In this document: piece after piece, positions 1 through 7,081 of the stretch
Layout: each line of letters starts with the position of its first letter
Position numbering within the stretch: the first letter of the stretch is position 1
DNA from: an uncultured bacterium
GTDB lineage: Bacteria; Actinomycetota; Coriobacteriia; Coriobacteriales; Coriobacteriaceae
DNA length: 19,319 nt
Assembly (NCBI GenBank): GCA_905215115.1
Contig: CAJMOP010000028.1
Location: forward strand, 1-19,319
Reading direction: 5' to 3'
Program-made: the position numbers and the translations under genes
The notes under the pieces: generated by a model
What the model was told of the DNA's origin: nothing
Databases searched by the model: none
What the model saw: the letters and a program-made list of their open reading frames with translations, nothing else

Positions 1-1302
1 GCGGCCGCACGGCAGCACGTCGAGTGTGGCAAAGTAGTCGCCCGGGCGCTCGGCGCGGCGGATGAGGTCGGCCGATCCGTCGGGGCGCAGCAATACCTCG
101 GCGGAGCGCAGGCGTCCGTTGTAGTTGTAGCCCATGGAGTAGCCGTGCGCGCCGGTATCGTGGATCACGAGCACATCGCCCATGTCGATATGCGGCAGCT
201 CGCGATCGATGGCGAACTTGTCGTTGTTCTCGCACAGATTACCCGTGATGTCGTAGGTGTCCGTAACGGGCGCTGTGGTCTTGTCGGCGCCACCCGGCTG
301 GCCCATCACCGTGATGTGGTGGTAGGCACCATACATGGCAGGGCGGATCAGGTCGACGGCGCTTGCGTCGACACCGATATAGTCCTTGTAGATCTGCTTT
401 TCGTGGATGGCCTTGGTGACCAGGCAGCCGTAGGGCCCCATCATAAAGCGGCCCATCTCGGTGCAGATGGCCACATCGCCCATGCCGGCAGGAACCAGGA
501 TCTCGTCGTATGCCGCGTGTACGCCTTCGCCGATGGCGTGAATGTCGTTGGCCTGCTGCTCGGGCAGATAGGGGATACCGACGCCGCCGGACAGATTGAT
601 GAAGGCGACATGTGCGCCGGTCTCGCGCTCCAGGCGCACGGCAAGCTTAAAGAGGATGCGCGCGAGCTTGGGGTAGTAGTCGTTGGTGACGGTGTTGCTG
701 GCAAGGAATGCGTGGATGCCAAAGTTTTCGGCGCCCTTGGCCTTGAGCATGCGGAAGGCCTCGAAGAGTTGCTCTGTGGTCATGCCGTATTTGGAGTCGC
801 CGGGGTTATCCATGATGCCGTTGGAGAGCTGGAACAAGCCGCCCGGATTAAAGCGGCAGCTGACCGTCTTGGGGATGGGGCCTGCAACGCGCTCAAAGAA
901 CTCAATGTGGCTGATGTCATCAAAGTTGACGATGGCGCCCAGCTTGTCGGCGAGCTCAAAGTCCGCTGCCGGCGTGTCGTTGGACGAGAACATGATGTCG
1001 TGTCCCGTGATGCCCAGCGAGCGGGCGATCATGAGCTCGGTATAGCTCGAGCAATCGCAGCCGCAGCCGTATTCGTTGAGAATGGAGATGAGCGCTGGGT
1101 TGGGGTTGGCCTTGACGGCAAAGTATTCCTTAAAGCCCGGGTTCCAGGCAAAGGCGTCGCGCACTTCTTGCATGTTGCGGCGGATGCCCGCCTCGTCATA
1201 TAGATGAAACGGCGTGGGGAACTGCTCGACGATATGCTCGAGCGTCTCCTTGTCCACAAACGGCTGCTTTGCCGCATATGCCTCGTTGGGAGTCAGTGAC
1301 AT
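1..1302 (-). CDS. lysA: Diaminopimelate decarboxylase (C-terminus outside window)
   Basis: This PLP enzyme converts meso-diaminopimelate to L-lysine, the last step of the DAP pathway in the cytoplasm. Reading from ATG 1302 gives 434 uninterrupted residues to the window edge, so only a short C-terminal piece can be missing. The fold-type III N-terminus carries FAVKANPNP with the PLP lysine at residue 64. It is followed by a SGG loop (NLSGGVGIPY) and TEMGRF in the place of the usual EPGR phosphate-binding motif. The C-terminal part has CENND where many LysA proteins have CESGD, then DTGAHGYSMGYNYN, matching the GAY...YN substrate region. GAGG lies 10 nt before the ATG. A lysine riboswitch in the leader independently supports the identification. 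The variant CENND and TEMGR motifs suggest a divergent LysA subfamily; another decarboxylase of the family is less likely. Confidence 0.93.
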   Translation of the reverse strand, partial: MSLTPNEAYAAKQPFVDKETLEHIVEQFPTPFHLYDEAGIRRNMQEVRDAFAWNPGFKEYFAVKANPNPALISILNEYGCGCDCSSYTELMIARSLGITGHDIMFSSNDTPAADFELADKLGAIVNFDDISHIEFFERVAGPIPKTVSCRFNPGGLFQLSNGIMDNPGDSKYGMTTEQLFEAFRMLKAKGAENFGIHAFLASNTVTNDYYPKLARILFKLAVRLERETGAHVAFINLSGGVGIPYLPEQQANDIHAIGEGVHAAYDEILVPAGMGDVAICTEMGRFMMGPYGCLVTKAIHEKQIYKDYIGVDASAVDLIRPAMYGAYHHITVMGQPGGADKTTAPVTDTYDITGNLCENNDKFAIDRELPHIDMGDVLVIHDTGAHGYSMGYNYNGRLRSAEVLLRPDGSADLIRRAERPGDYFATLDVLPCGR

Positions 1303-1312
1303 GTCCCGTAAA

Positions 1313-1380
1313 CCTCGCTATCCAGACGGCGCTACCTGCGCATCGAATCCGCATAGCGTGGACCCAATGTCCGGATAGCG
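1313..1380 (-). promoter_or_regulatory. Candidate expression platform of the lysine riboswitch
   Basis: The 3' strand of the aptamer (minus CGCTATCC, 1380-1373) is perfectly complementary to GGATAGCG (1323-1316), which abuts and shares one base with the lysA Shine-Dalgarno GAGG (1316-1313). A separate hairpin sits between them: CGCTATGCG (1358-1350) against TGCGCAGGTAGCG (1342-1330). No U-tract follows, so control at translation initiation is more likely than termination. Which fold exists with lysine bound cannot be decided by eye. Confidence 0.5.
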
Positions 1381-1530
1381 CTCCCGCATTGCTGCAGACA
1401 GTCCTGCGGGTGTTTCCCGCAGGCCCACCAGGTTGTTCGTGCCCGAAAAACCCAGTTCGGCGGGTTTCGCCTCCCCGCGGGGTCAAAGCCTGCCGGCTCG
1501 CCCGCGGTTCTTCGTGCCCGCGCCTCTATC
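1374..1530 (-). promoter_or_regulatory. Lysine riboswitch (L-box) aptamer upstream of lysA
   Basis: On the minus strand the segment starts GATAGAGGCGCG (1530-1519) and ends GGGAGCGCTATC (1385-1374), so the two ends form the short P1 helix GATAG/CTATC. Between them lie the L-box core blocks: CCGCCGAACTGGG, a CTGG-containing arm, a strong arm CCTGCGGG/CCCGCAGG, and ACTGTC just before the closing strand. About 157 nt fits the family size. The order and spelling of these blocks match the lysine riboswitch family as I know it. It lies in the transcript leader of lysA, where lysine feedback is expected. Confidence 0.9.
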
Positions 1531-1532
1531 AA

Positions 1533-1587
1533 GTGGTAAAGACCCTACCACGTTGCACTTTACCAAACAAGAGTATTCGTATATAAC
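1533..1587 (+). promoter_or_regulatory. Candidate M20 promoter with inverted repeats
   Basis: TTTACC (1559-1564) and TATAAC (1582-1587) are separated by 17 nt and could serve the M20 gene. Two overlapping inverted repeats lie at its upstream edge: GTGGTA (1533-1538)/TACCAC (1546-1551), and GGTAAAG (1535-1541)/CTTTACC (1558-1564), the latter covering the -35 box. The AT-rich stretch 1570-1602 must also hold the lysA promoter on the other strand, but no single good match was found there. Confidence 0.4.
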
Positions 1588-1681
1588 GTTTAAAAAATGC
1601 AAGGATATGCTGGATATAAGGGTGCGGCAATCTTGCGGCACAATAGATGGCAACCGTTGCGCACCCATGGAAGGAATCAAT

Positions 1682-2869
1682 ATGACCGAGCTCCAAGAAC
1701 TCCGTCGCTATCGGCGCGACTTGCACAGGATTCCGGAGCTCGACTTCGATCTTCCGCAGACTATCGCCTATATCGAGGGCGTGTTGGCGCCGCTCGACTG
1801 CGAGCTGACCCATCCGTGCCCCAGCTGTGTCTGTGCGTTCTTTGACGCTGGCGTTGGCGCCGCGCATGCCACGGCGATTCGCGCCGACATGGATGCGCTT
1901 CCCATTGCCGAGGCGACGGGCGCGGCCTTCGCCTCGTCTCATCCCGGCAAGATGCACGCTTGCGGGCACGACGGACACATGGCCATGGCGCTCGCCGCCG
2001 CGACGTATGTCGACCGCACGATTCGCGAGCAGCCGGGTTCACTTAAACGCAACGTGCTTTTTGTGTTCCAGCCGGCCGAGGAAACGACCGGTGGTGCCAA
2101 GACGGTATGCGAGAGTGGTGTGTTCGAGCGCTATGGGGCCGACCGCATTTTTGGCTTCCATGTGTGGCCCGATCTGTCTGCCGGCACGCTGGCGAGTTGT
2201 TCTGGTCCGCTGCTGGCGCGTTCGAGCGAGACGCATATCCATATTCACGGTACGAGTATCCATATTGCTAAGACTTATGGTGTGCCGGTTGAGGAGTCAC
2301 ACGATGCCGCGTTGGCGGCAGCGAAGTTTTTGGTTACCGAGCGCGAGCTGATGGACGAACTGGGCACCGACGAGCCCTGTATCGGCAAGTTTGGCCTGCT
2401 GCAGGCCGGTACCGTCTGCAACGCGGTGGCGGGGGAGGCCCATGTGGCCGGCAGCTTGCGTGTGTTTACGGACGGCATGTTCGACCGTGCACGCGAGGGT
2501 GTGCGCCGCGTGCTTGATGAGGCATGCACTGCAACGGGCTGCACGTACGATCTCGACTTTGCCGAGGGCTATCCGCCAGTCGATAACGACCCCGAGCTGT
2601 TTGCCTGCATTGCGCCCGCCTTGTCCGAGCTGCAACTTGTGGATGAGCCGCTGCTGATCGCCGAGGACTTTGCGTTCTATCAGCGTCATCTGCCGGGCGT
2701 GTTCTTCTTGCTGGGCACGGGCGTGCCGGAGGGTCAAGAAAACCCGAGCGATTCGGATGGCTGTCCCGCCTATGCCGCGAGCGCTCTGCATACTGATACC
2801 ATGCTCTTTGACGAGGAAATCCTACTCAAAGGCCTCGATGTCTACAAACGATTGCTTGGCTTGGAGTGA
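1682..2869 (+). CDS. M20-family metallo-amidohydrolase (N-acyl amino acid / N-acetyl-DAP deacetylase type)
   Basis: This is a 395-residue cytosolic di-metal hydrolase of the M20D type, which removes acyl groups from amino acids or small peptides. Metal-site motifs are visible: IRADMDALPI (66-75), HACGHDGH (92-99), the Glu pair in FQPAEET (133-134), His160 in FHVWPDL, and a late EDFAFY. The lid domain spans roughly residues 175-290. The ATG at 1682 is preceded by GGAAGGA six nucleotides upstream, which is better than further-upstream starts. The family includes N-acetyldiaminopimelate deacetylase. Divergence from lysA makes that role attractive, but this is context only; hippurate- or IAA-amino-acid-type hydrolases look the same at this level. 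Length is normal and no defects are seen. Confidence 0.85.
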   Translation: MTELQELRRYRRDLHRIPELDFDLPQTIAYIEGVLAPLDCELTHPCPSCVCAFFDAGVGAAHATAIRADMDALPIAEATGAAFASSHPGKMHACGHDGHMAMALAAATYVDRTIREQPGSLKRNVLFVFQPAEETTGGAKTVCESGVFERYGADRIFGFHVWPDLSAGTLASCSGPLLARSSETHIHIHGTSIHIAKTYGVPVEESHDAALAAAKFLVTERELMDELGTDEPCIGKFGLLQAGTVCNAVAGEAHVAGSLRVFTDGMFDRAREGVRRVLDEACTATGCTYDLDFAEGYPPVDNDPELFACIAPALSELQLVDEPLLIAEDFAFYQRHLPGVFFLLGTGVPEGQENPSDSDGCPAYAASALHTDTMLFDEEILLKGLDVYKRLLGLE

Positions 2870-2871
2870 CG

Positions 2872-3195
2872 ATGGAACGACGCCGACAGTCTGCCGTATA
2901 TAGTCCGGGTGGATGCGGATGCGGTTTGCTGCTGCTTCCGGTCATCGCTGTGAGCATTGGCGTGATGTTTGTGTTTGCTGGGCTGGCTGCGGCGGCACTC
3001 GTACTGTTTATCACCGCCATCGGCGTGACGGTCTGGCTGTGCCGTTCTCGCGAGCAGCGCCGCGCCGACGGTAAGACCAATGTCGGCTGGGTCGTCTTCC
3101 TGATCATTGCGTACCTATTGAGCATCAGCTACCTGGTGTTCTTTGTCCTAATGATGATCAGTGCCTTTACCGGGAAATCCGTCACGGTGGGTTGA
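2872..3195 (+). CDS. Small hydrophobic membrane protein, unknown function
   Basis: A 107-residue protein beginning two bases after the M20 stop. GGAG (2863-2866) inside the last M20 codons gives a good ribosome site for ATG 2872; a GTG at 2866 overlapping the M20 stop is a weaker alternative. After a short polar start (ERRRQ) comes a Gly/Cys-rich turn, then a long hydrophobic stretch at about residues 18-56 (one or two helices), a basic loop (CRSREQRRADGK), and another helix at about 72-98. The end is short and polar. No family was recognised. The tight spacing implies translation coupled to the amidohydrolase, but a functional link is not established. Confidence 0.7.
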   Translation: MERRRQSAVYSPGGCGCGLLLLPVIAVSIGVMFVFAGLAAAALVLFITAIGVTVWLCRSREQRRADGKTNVGWVVFLIIAYLLSISYLVFFVLMMISAFTGKSVTVG

Positions 3196-3301
3196 TGCGC
3201 TGCCAGCAGACGGTCACGCAAAGTGCGTTTGCTCGGCGTCTGGATAGCTGCATTGGCCGTTTACCGCAACCTTAGCCCTCAGCTAATGAATTCAAGTTCA
3301 A

Positions 3302-3353
3302 TCCTTTCTACGATGTGCTGTGTGCCGGCACGGTAGCCGGATCGTAGGAAGGA
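3302..3353 (+). promoter_or_regulatory. Hairpin sequestering the Shine-Dalgarno of the FxLYD gene
   Basis: TCCTTTCTACGAT (3302-3314) pairs with ATCGTAGGAAGGA (3341-3353) over 13 positions, twelve Watson-Crick pairs and one U-G. The 3' arm contains the AGGAAGGA ribosome-binding site of the gene starting at 3360. The 26-nt loop is GC-rich and could fold further (TGCCGGCA). This looks like a translation-control element; the trigger is unknown. Confidence 0.6.
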
Positions 3354-3359
3354 TGAATA

Positions 3360-3803
3360 ATGGCAAAAGAGGGAAAGAAGCCGATCGGCAAGATTGTCCT
3401 AGGCGTCATCGTGGTGCTGGTTATCGTCGGTGCCGTGGGCTCCATGGATGGCAATTCAACCGATTCGTCTGCGAGCGATTCGGCAAAACCTGCCGAGGCG
3501 ACACAGCAGGCTGAGGAGCAAAAAGAATCGCAAGAACCGTATACCATTGCTGACGAGGCTGAAGACACCTCCAGTCAGTTTGCCTATAAGATCACGGGCA
3601 CGCTTACCAATAACACGGACAAGGAAAAGAGCTACATTCAGATTGAGTATGTTCTGTATGATGCCGATGGCAACCAGGTTGGAACGGCTCTTGCAAACAC
3701 CAATCATCTGAAGGCGGGCGGCTCCTGGAAGTTCGAGGCGCTGGGTACGGTGTCTCCCGACCAGGTTGCTAGCTGGGAGCGTTCGGACGTAAGCGGTTTC
3801 TAG
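3360..3803 (+). CDS. FxLYD-domain membrane-anchored extracytoplasmic protein
   Basis: A 147-residue protein with a basic N-terminus and one hydrophobic helix (about residues 10-28), followed by a low-complexity Ser/Glu/Gln linker (about 30-62). A compact beta domain follows, holding EYVLYDADGNQVGT and a later AGGSWKFEA. This pattern is the FxLYD domain found in many Gram-positive surface proteins of unknown function. No lipobox Cys is present, so the N-terminal helix probably stays as an anchor. AGGAAGGA precedes the ATG with a short spacer but lies in a predicted hairpin. The gene is followed after 32 nt by an HTH gene and then a protein kinase, so the cluster may be a sensing unit; that is inference. 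Confidence 0.75.
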   Translation: MAKEGKKPIGKIVLGVIVVLVIVGAVGSMDGNSTDSSASDSAKPAEATQQAEEQKESQEPYTIADEAEDTSSQFAYKITGTLTNNTDKEKSYIQIEYVLYDADGNQVGTALANTNHLKAGGSWKFEALGTVSPDQVASWERSDVSGF

Positions 3804-3835
3804 CATGTTGCATGCACTGGGGGAGGTGAAGTCGT

Positions 3836-4258
3836 ATGCCCGATAAAAAGCTGACCGAGGAGCTGCTCAATGAGCTTCTCGATGCGCCGAACATCGATGG
3901 CTATATCAGGGAGCACGACTTTGCTGCCCCGTCGCTTTCGGACTACCTGAAGCAGCTGCTGCAGGAAAAGGGCTTGGAGCGCTCGCGCGTGGTTCGTATG
4001 GCCGATCTCAATGAGACCTTTGGCTATCAGATCTTTACCGGTGCGCGTCACCCGAGTCGCAATAAGGTGCTGCAGATTGCCTTTGCGATGGCGCTGACGC
4101 TCAAAGAGGCCAACCGTGCACTGACGGCTGCCGGGGTAAGCGTCCTCAACTGCAAGGATCGCCGTGATGCGATTATCATCTTTTGCATCGATCGCGGGTG
4201 CAGCCTCCAAAAGGTCAACGAGGAGCTGTATCGCTTTGGCGAGGAGACGGTGAGTTAG
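3836..4258 (+). CDS. Cro/C1-like helix-turn-helix protein
   Basis: A 140-residue soluble protein with a very strong Shine-Dalgarno (GGGGGAGGTG, 3819-3828) eight bases before ATG 3836. Residues about 33-100 have the Xre/Cro pattern: LSDYLKQLLQEKGLERSRVV, then an NETFGYQIFTG turn, a PSRNKVLQIAFAMALTL helix and a final GxSxL region. The remaining C-terminal part is a helical tail of about 40 residues. Proteins of this shape placed next to a Ser/Thr kinase are seen in other Gram-positive genomes. Whether this one binds DNA or serves as a kinase adaptor or substrate cannot be told from sequence. Confidence 0.7.
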   Translation: MPDKKLTEELLNELLDAPNIDGYIREHDFAAPSLSDYLKQLLQEKGLERSRVVRMADLNETFGYQIFTGARHPSRNKVLQIAFAMALTLKEANRALTAAGVSVLNCKDRRDAIIIFCIDRGCSLQKVNEELYRFGEETVS

Positions 4259-4308
4259 CGGCTGATATCTGAGCCGGCGGAGCTGCCGAACAACGATGCA
4301 AACGAACG

Positions 4309-4349
4309 GGGCGCGGATGCCATGGGGTGTCTGCGCCCTGCGCTATGAT
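4309..4349 (+). promoter_or_regulatory. Hairpin and -10 box for a leaderless kinase transcript
   Basis: GGGCGC (4309-4314) and GCGCCC (4333-4338) form a hairpin after the HTH gene, with no U-tract. TATGAT (4344-4349) follows, ending seven bases before ATG 4357, so transcription would start at or next to the start codon. No good -35 box is seen. Confidence 0.45.
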
Positions 4350-4356
4350 GGAGGCT

Positions 4357-5736
4357 ATGGATACTCAGACCACAACATATTCCGATGACGAGCTGACCGC
4401 AGCGCTTGCCGAACATCTGGCGTCGCTCGATCGCGACGACAGCTATCGCGTGGAGCGTGTACTTAAGCGCTCGTCCGTTGAAACAACCGAGCTCGTGTAC
4501 TTTGAAGGAACCGGCGGTGGTTCGCTCGGCCCCTTTGTCCGTAAACGCATCGATGCTTCGGCTCAAATCGGCGGGGCATACGAGCGTCTGTTTGCCGCCC
4601 AGCGGGCAGGCAGGCGTTTTGAGCACCTGCCCAGAATCGTCGATTGTCGTCGTGTGGGCGACGAGCTCAACGTGGTTATGGAATACATCGAAGGGGAGAC
4701 GCTCGGGGTGCTGGTGGACCGTCTGGGAGCCACCCCCGATTATGCGCGTGAATTGTATCCTGCCCTATGCGATGCCGTGGGCGAGCTCCACGCCGGTTTT
4801 GCAATGGCGGGGGAGACGTCGGCGCCGGTGATCCATCGCGACCTCAAGCCGTCGAATGTCATCGTGACGGGTGCGAACTGTACGCTCGATGAGGGCCTGA
4901 CGTTTTCGTCGCTGGTGATTATCGACTTGGGGATCGCGCGCGTGTGGCGCGATGGCGCCGATGCAGACACCGTTAAGTTCGGCACGCGACCCTATGCGCC
5001 ACCCGAGCAGTATGGGTTTGGGCAGACGAGTGTACGCAGCGACGTCTACGCACTTGGCGCCCTGTTGTTCTTCTGCTTGACGGGAGTCGACCCTAAACCA
5101 GGGCTCGACATGCACGAGCAATGCGAGGCGCGTGGCATTCCCACTCCACTTGCCGATGCCGTCTGCATGTCGATGGCGCTCGACCCGGCCAAGCGTTTTG
5201 CGAGTGCGGAAGCGTTGGGACGGGCGACGCGCTCGGCATACGATCTGAGCCGCCCCGTGCGGCCTCCTACACCTGCGCCTGTCCGTACTCCGGCCTCGGA
5301 GACGGTGTTGACGCTCCAAGGGCTCCAGAACCCCGCAGGGCTTCCTAGGCCTGCCGCCTCCGCTGCATGCGGTCTGCTCTCTCGCGTTCCGGAGTCTCTG
5401 GGGCGCATTTGGAATACGCTTGTCTGCTTCTCGCTACTTGTGCTCTTTGCCGGAAGTCACTTTGCCGTCTTTCACCCCACGGGAGCAAACCAAGGCTACC
5501 CGACGTGGCTTCTCATAATCGAGTATTTTTTCTTTGTCGATGGCCTTATGGTGCTTATGCATTTTGCGCTGCTCGATAAGCGCCGTCTTCGTCGGCGATT
5601 CACACTGCTCGACAGCTATCGCGGCAAGAAACTCGCGAAACTTTGGCTCAAGGCATTGGGTATGCTGCTCCTATGCATGATCGTCATAGTCGCGGTTGCC
5701 AATGCGACCGGCGTCGTCGATACCTCCGCTACCTAA
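4357..5736 (+). CDS. Membrane-anchored Hanks-type Ser/Thr protein kinase
   Basis: A 459-residue protein with an N-terminal kinase domain (about 28-305), a Pro-rich linker, and about three hydrophobic segments near the C-terminus (roughly 350-372, 388-410, 433-455). Catalytic motifs are clear: HRDLKPSN (160-167), IDLG (Asp190, in place of DFG), TRPYAPPEQYG (activation and P+1 loops) and SDVYALGALL. The ATP-side lysine is probably Lys63 in FVRKRI. The glycine-rich loop is degenerate: no GxGxxG precedes it, only a Gly-rich run after YFEGT. Starts at 4327, 4345 and 4348 are possible. 4357 was chosen because TATGAT lies at leaderless spacing and the GGAGG at 4350-4354 is too close to act as a normal ribosome site. 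Unlike PknB, it has no PASTA repeats. Confidence 0.88.
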   Translation: MDTQTTTYSDDELTAALAEHLASLDRDDSYRVERVLKRSSVETTELVYFEGTGGGSLGPFVRKRIDASAQIGGAYERLFAAQRAGRRFEHLPRIVDCRRVGDELNVVMEYIEGETLGVLVDRLGATPDYARELYPALCDAVGELHAGFAMAGETSAPVIHRDLKPSNVIVTGANCTLDEGLTFSSLVIIDLGIARVWRDGADADTVKFGTRPYAPPEQYGFGQTSVRSDVYALGALLFFCLTGVDPKPGLDMHEQCEARGIPTPLADAVCMSMALDPAKRFASAEALGRATRSAYDLSRPVRPPTPAPVRTPASETVLTLQGLQNPAGLPRPAASAACGLLSRVPESLGRIWNTLVCFSLLVLFAGSHFAVFHPTGANQGYPTWLLIIEYFFFVDGLMVLMHFALLDKRRLRRRFTLLDSYRGKKLAKLWLKALGMLLLCMIVIVAVANATGVVDTSAT

Positions 5737-5740
5737 AAGA

Positions 5741-5763
5741 AAAGGGCCCCATTGGGGCCCTTT
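5741..5763. terminator. Bidirectional intrinsic terminator
   Basis: AAAGGGCCCC-ATT-GGGGCCCTTT forms a 10-bp stem between the converging kinase and secreted-protein genes. On the minus strand it is followed by a T-rich run (TTTTCTTTT), so it best serves the secreted-protein gene. Confidence 0.85.
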
Positions 5764-5773
5764 GCAGTTGCAC

Positions 5774-6907
5774 CTAGATGCGGTTCATCTGAGCGGCGAC
5801 TTTGTTGTACCAGTCCTGCCACGTGGGCGGGCAGTACTTTTTGGCCGCTGCTGGGGTAAGGGTGGAGCCGTAGTTGGCGCCCAGATAGGCAACGTGAGCG
5901 GAGATGCCCTCGCTCCAGCTGCCAAAGCTGCGCCAACCGCCGCCACGGGCACTCCAGCCCCAGGCGTTGTAAGAATTGGCGCAATAAGCACCCTTGGTGC
6001 TCTCGATGCAGGCGATGGCGGGGGACCAACGGGGGTCGACACCGGTATTCCAAGCGGCGACGGCAAAGTTATAGCCCTGGCCTGCCATGGGGGAGCCGGC
6101 GAGATAATTGTCGATGCGGCTCGTCCACTCATTAATGAACGAATCGTAATCGGAGCTACCGGTATTGGCGTTGTTCACCGTGGTGCCGATGGTGGTGTTG
6201 GTGTTGGTGGCCTGGCTGCTGGAATTGCTGCCGCTTACGCCCTCGCCCGAGAGCTTCTCGGCGGCAGCGGCCTTATCGGCCTCAAGCTTGGCAAGCTCGG
6301 CGGCATTTTCCTGCTCGGCTTTTGCCTGTGCCTCGCTGCGGAGCTGCTGGGCCTGAGCCAACGCATTCTCGGCGTTTTTCTGCTCTGCCTCAAGCTGAGA
6401 CTTGGCCTGCTGGAGCTCAGCCTTGTTCTGCTCGAGTTCGGTTTGCATGTTATTGAGCTGTTCGATCTCGTCGACGCTCGAGCTCGTGATCTGGTTGGTG
6501 TATTTGCAGGTCGTGATGAACTCACCCAGGCTCTGCGCGTTGACCAGGAAGCTCACGATGGGGTTGGTGCCCTTCTGATACTTGTACAGATCGCGCATGG
6601 CGGAGCTTGCCTTGGCCTGCTGCTCGGGAAGCTTAGCCTCGATTTCCTCGATGCTTGCCTCATTGGAGTCAATCTGCTTTTGCAGGTCATCGAGTTTGGT
6701 GCGGGCGTCGTTGTAGGCGCTCGTGGCGGCTTCGATCTTCTGCTGGGCTGCGGAAAGCTGGTCCTGCGTTGCCTGCGAGGCGGCATACGCCGCAACGGGG
6801 GAGAGCATCGGCGTGGCCGTCAGCGCAACGGCGAGTGCGGCGCTCGTGATGATACGAGCCGGCTTCGACGCAATGAGCGCTGCGGCGCGATGATTCGAAT
6901 GCTGCAT
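5774..6907 (-). CDS. Secreted coiled-coil protein with lysozyme-like C-terminal domain
   Basis: A 377-residue exported protein. A Sec signal peptide (about residues 1-43) ends at AYA-A after a hydrophobic stretch. A long coiled coil rich in Ala, Gln, Glu and Lys follows (about 45-215), resembling the N-terminal domains of CwlO and PcsB peptidoglycan hydrolases. A Ser/Asn/Thr linker then leads to a domain of about 125 residues. This has ACIESTKG (Glu302) and NAWGWSARGG, the pattern of lysozyme or glucosaminidase-like wall hydrolases with one catalytic Glu. The ATG at 6907 has AGAGGG five bases upstream; a TTG at 6922 is less likely. The protein probably acts on peptidoglycan at division, with the coiled coil as a regulatory arm. 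Enzyme specificity is not shown. Confidence 0.8.
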   Translation of the reverse strand: MQHSNHRAAALIASKPARIITSAALAVALTATPMLSPVAAYAASQATQDQLSAAQQKIEAATSAYNDARTKLDDLQKQIDSNEASIEEIEAKLPEQQAKASSAMRDLYKYQKGTNPIVSFLVNAQSLGEFITTCKYTNQITSSSVDEIEQLNNMQTELEQNKAELQQAKSQLEAEQKNAENALAQAQQLRSEAQAKAEQENAAELAKLEADKAAAAEKLSGEGVSGSNSSSQATNTNTTIGTTVNNANTGSSDYDSFINEWTSRIDNYLAGSPMAGQGYNFAVAAWNTGVDPRWSPAIACIESTKGAYCANSYNAWGWSARGGGWRSFGSWSEGISAHVAYLGANYGSTLTPAAAKKYCPPTWQDWYNKVAAQMNRI

Positions 6908-6949
6908 CCAGTCCCTCTGCAATCAATCGTAGGTTATGGTTCGAACGGT

Positions 6950-7072
6950 ATTCTACTACTGCTTTCGACCTCAACTTGAACCTTAAAGGTTCCAAAGGGT
7001 CAAGTTGAACTTGAGGCTTTGGCTTTGACCTGCAGTTATGATGAATTGTTGAGAAACCATAGAGTTCAACTT
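6950..7072 (-). promoter_or_regulatory. Promoter and repeated AAGTTGA operator-like motifs
   Basis: On the minus strand, TAGAAT (6955-6950) is a good -10 box for the secreted-protein gene but lacks a -35 match. Motifs of the form AAGTTSAACT or TTCAAGTTGA occur at 6971-6980, 7000-7014 (a perfect 15-bp palindrome, TCAAGTTGAACTTGA) and 7062-7072. A second small palindrome, AACCTTAAAGGTT (6980-6992), lies between. The first motif covers the -35 position, which suggests an activator or repressor. Confidence 0.5.
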
Positions 7073-7081
7073 TAACGTTAC

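Noticed and set aside
145..1203. 352-codon plus-strand frame
   Set aside because: Antisense shadow of lysA, which is open over the full 434 codons and carries PLP-site motifs.
2866..2874. GTG 2866 as start of the small membrane protein
   Set aside because: The GGAG at 2863-2866 is well spaced for ATG 2872 and would overlap the GTG itself.
6907..6922. TTG 6922 as start of the secreted protein
   Set aside because: AGAGGG is five bases before ATG 6907 and lies inside the extension, so ATG is preferred.
5696..6979. 427-codon plus-strand frame
   Set aside because: Antisense to the secreted coiled-coil gene, which has a signal peptide and ribosome site; the apparent hydrophobicity is the mirror of Gln/Glu/Lys/Ala codons.
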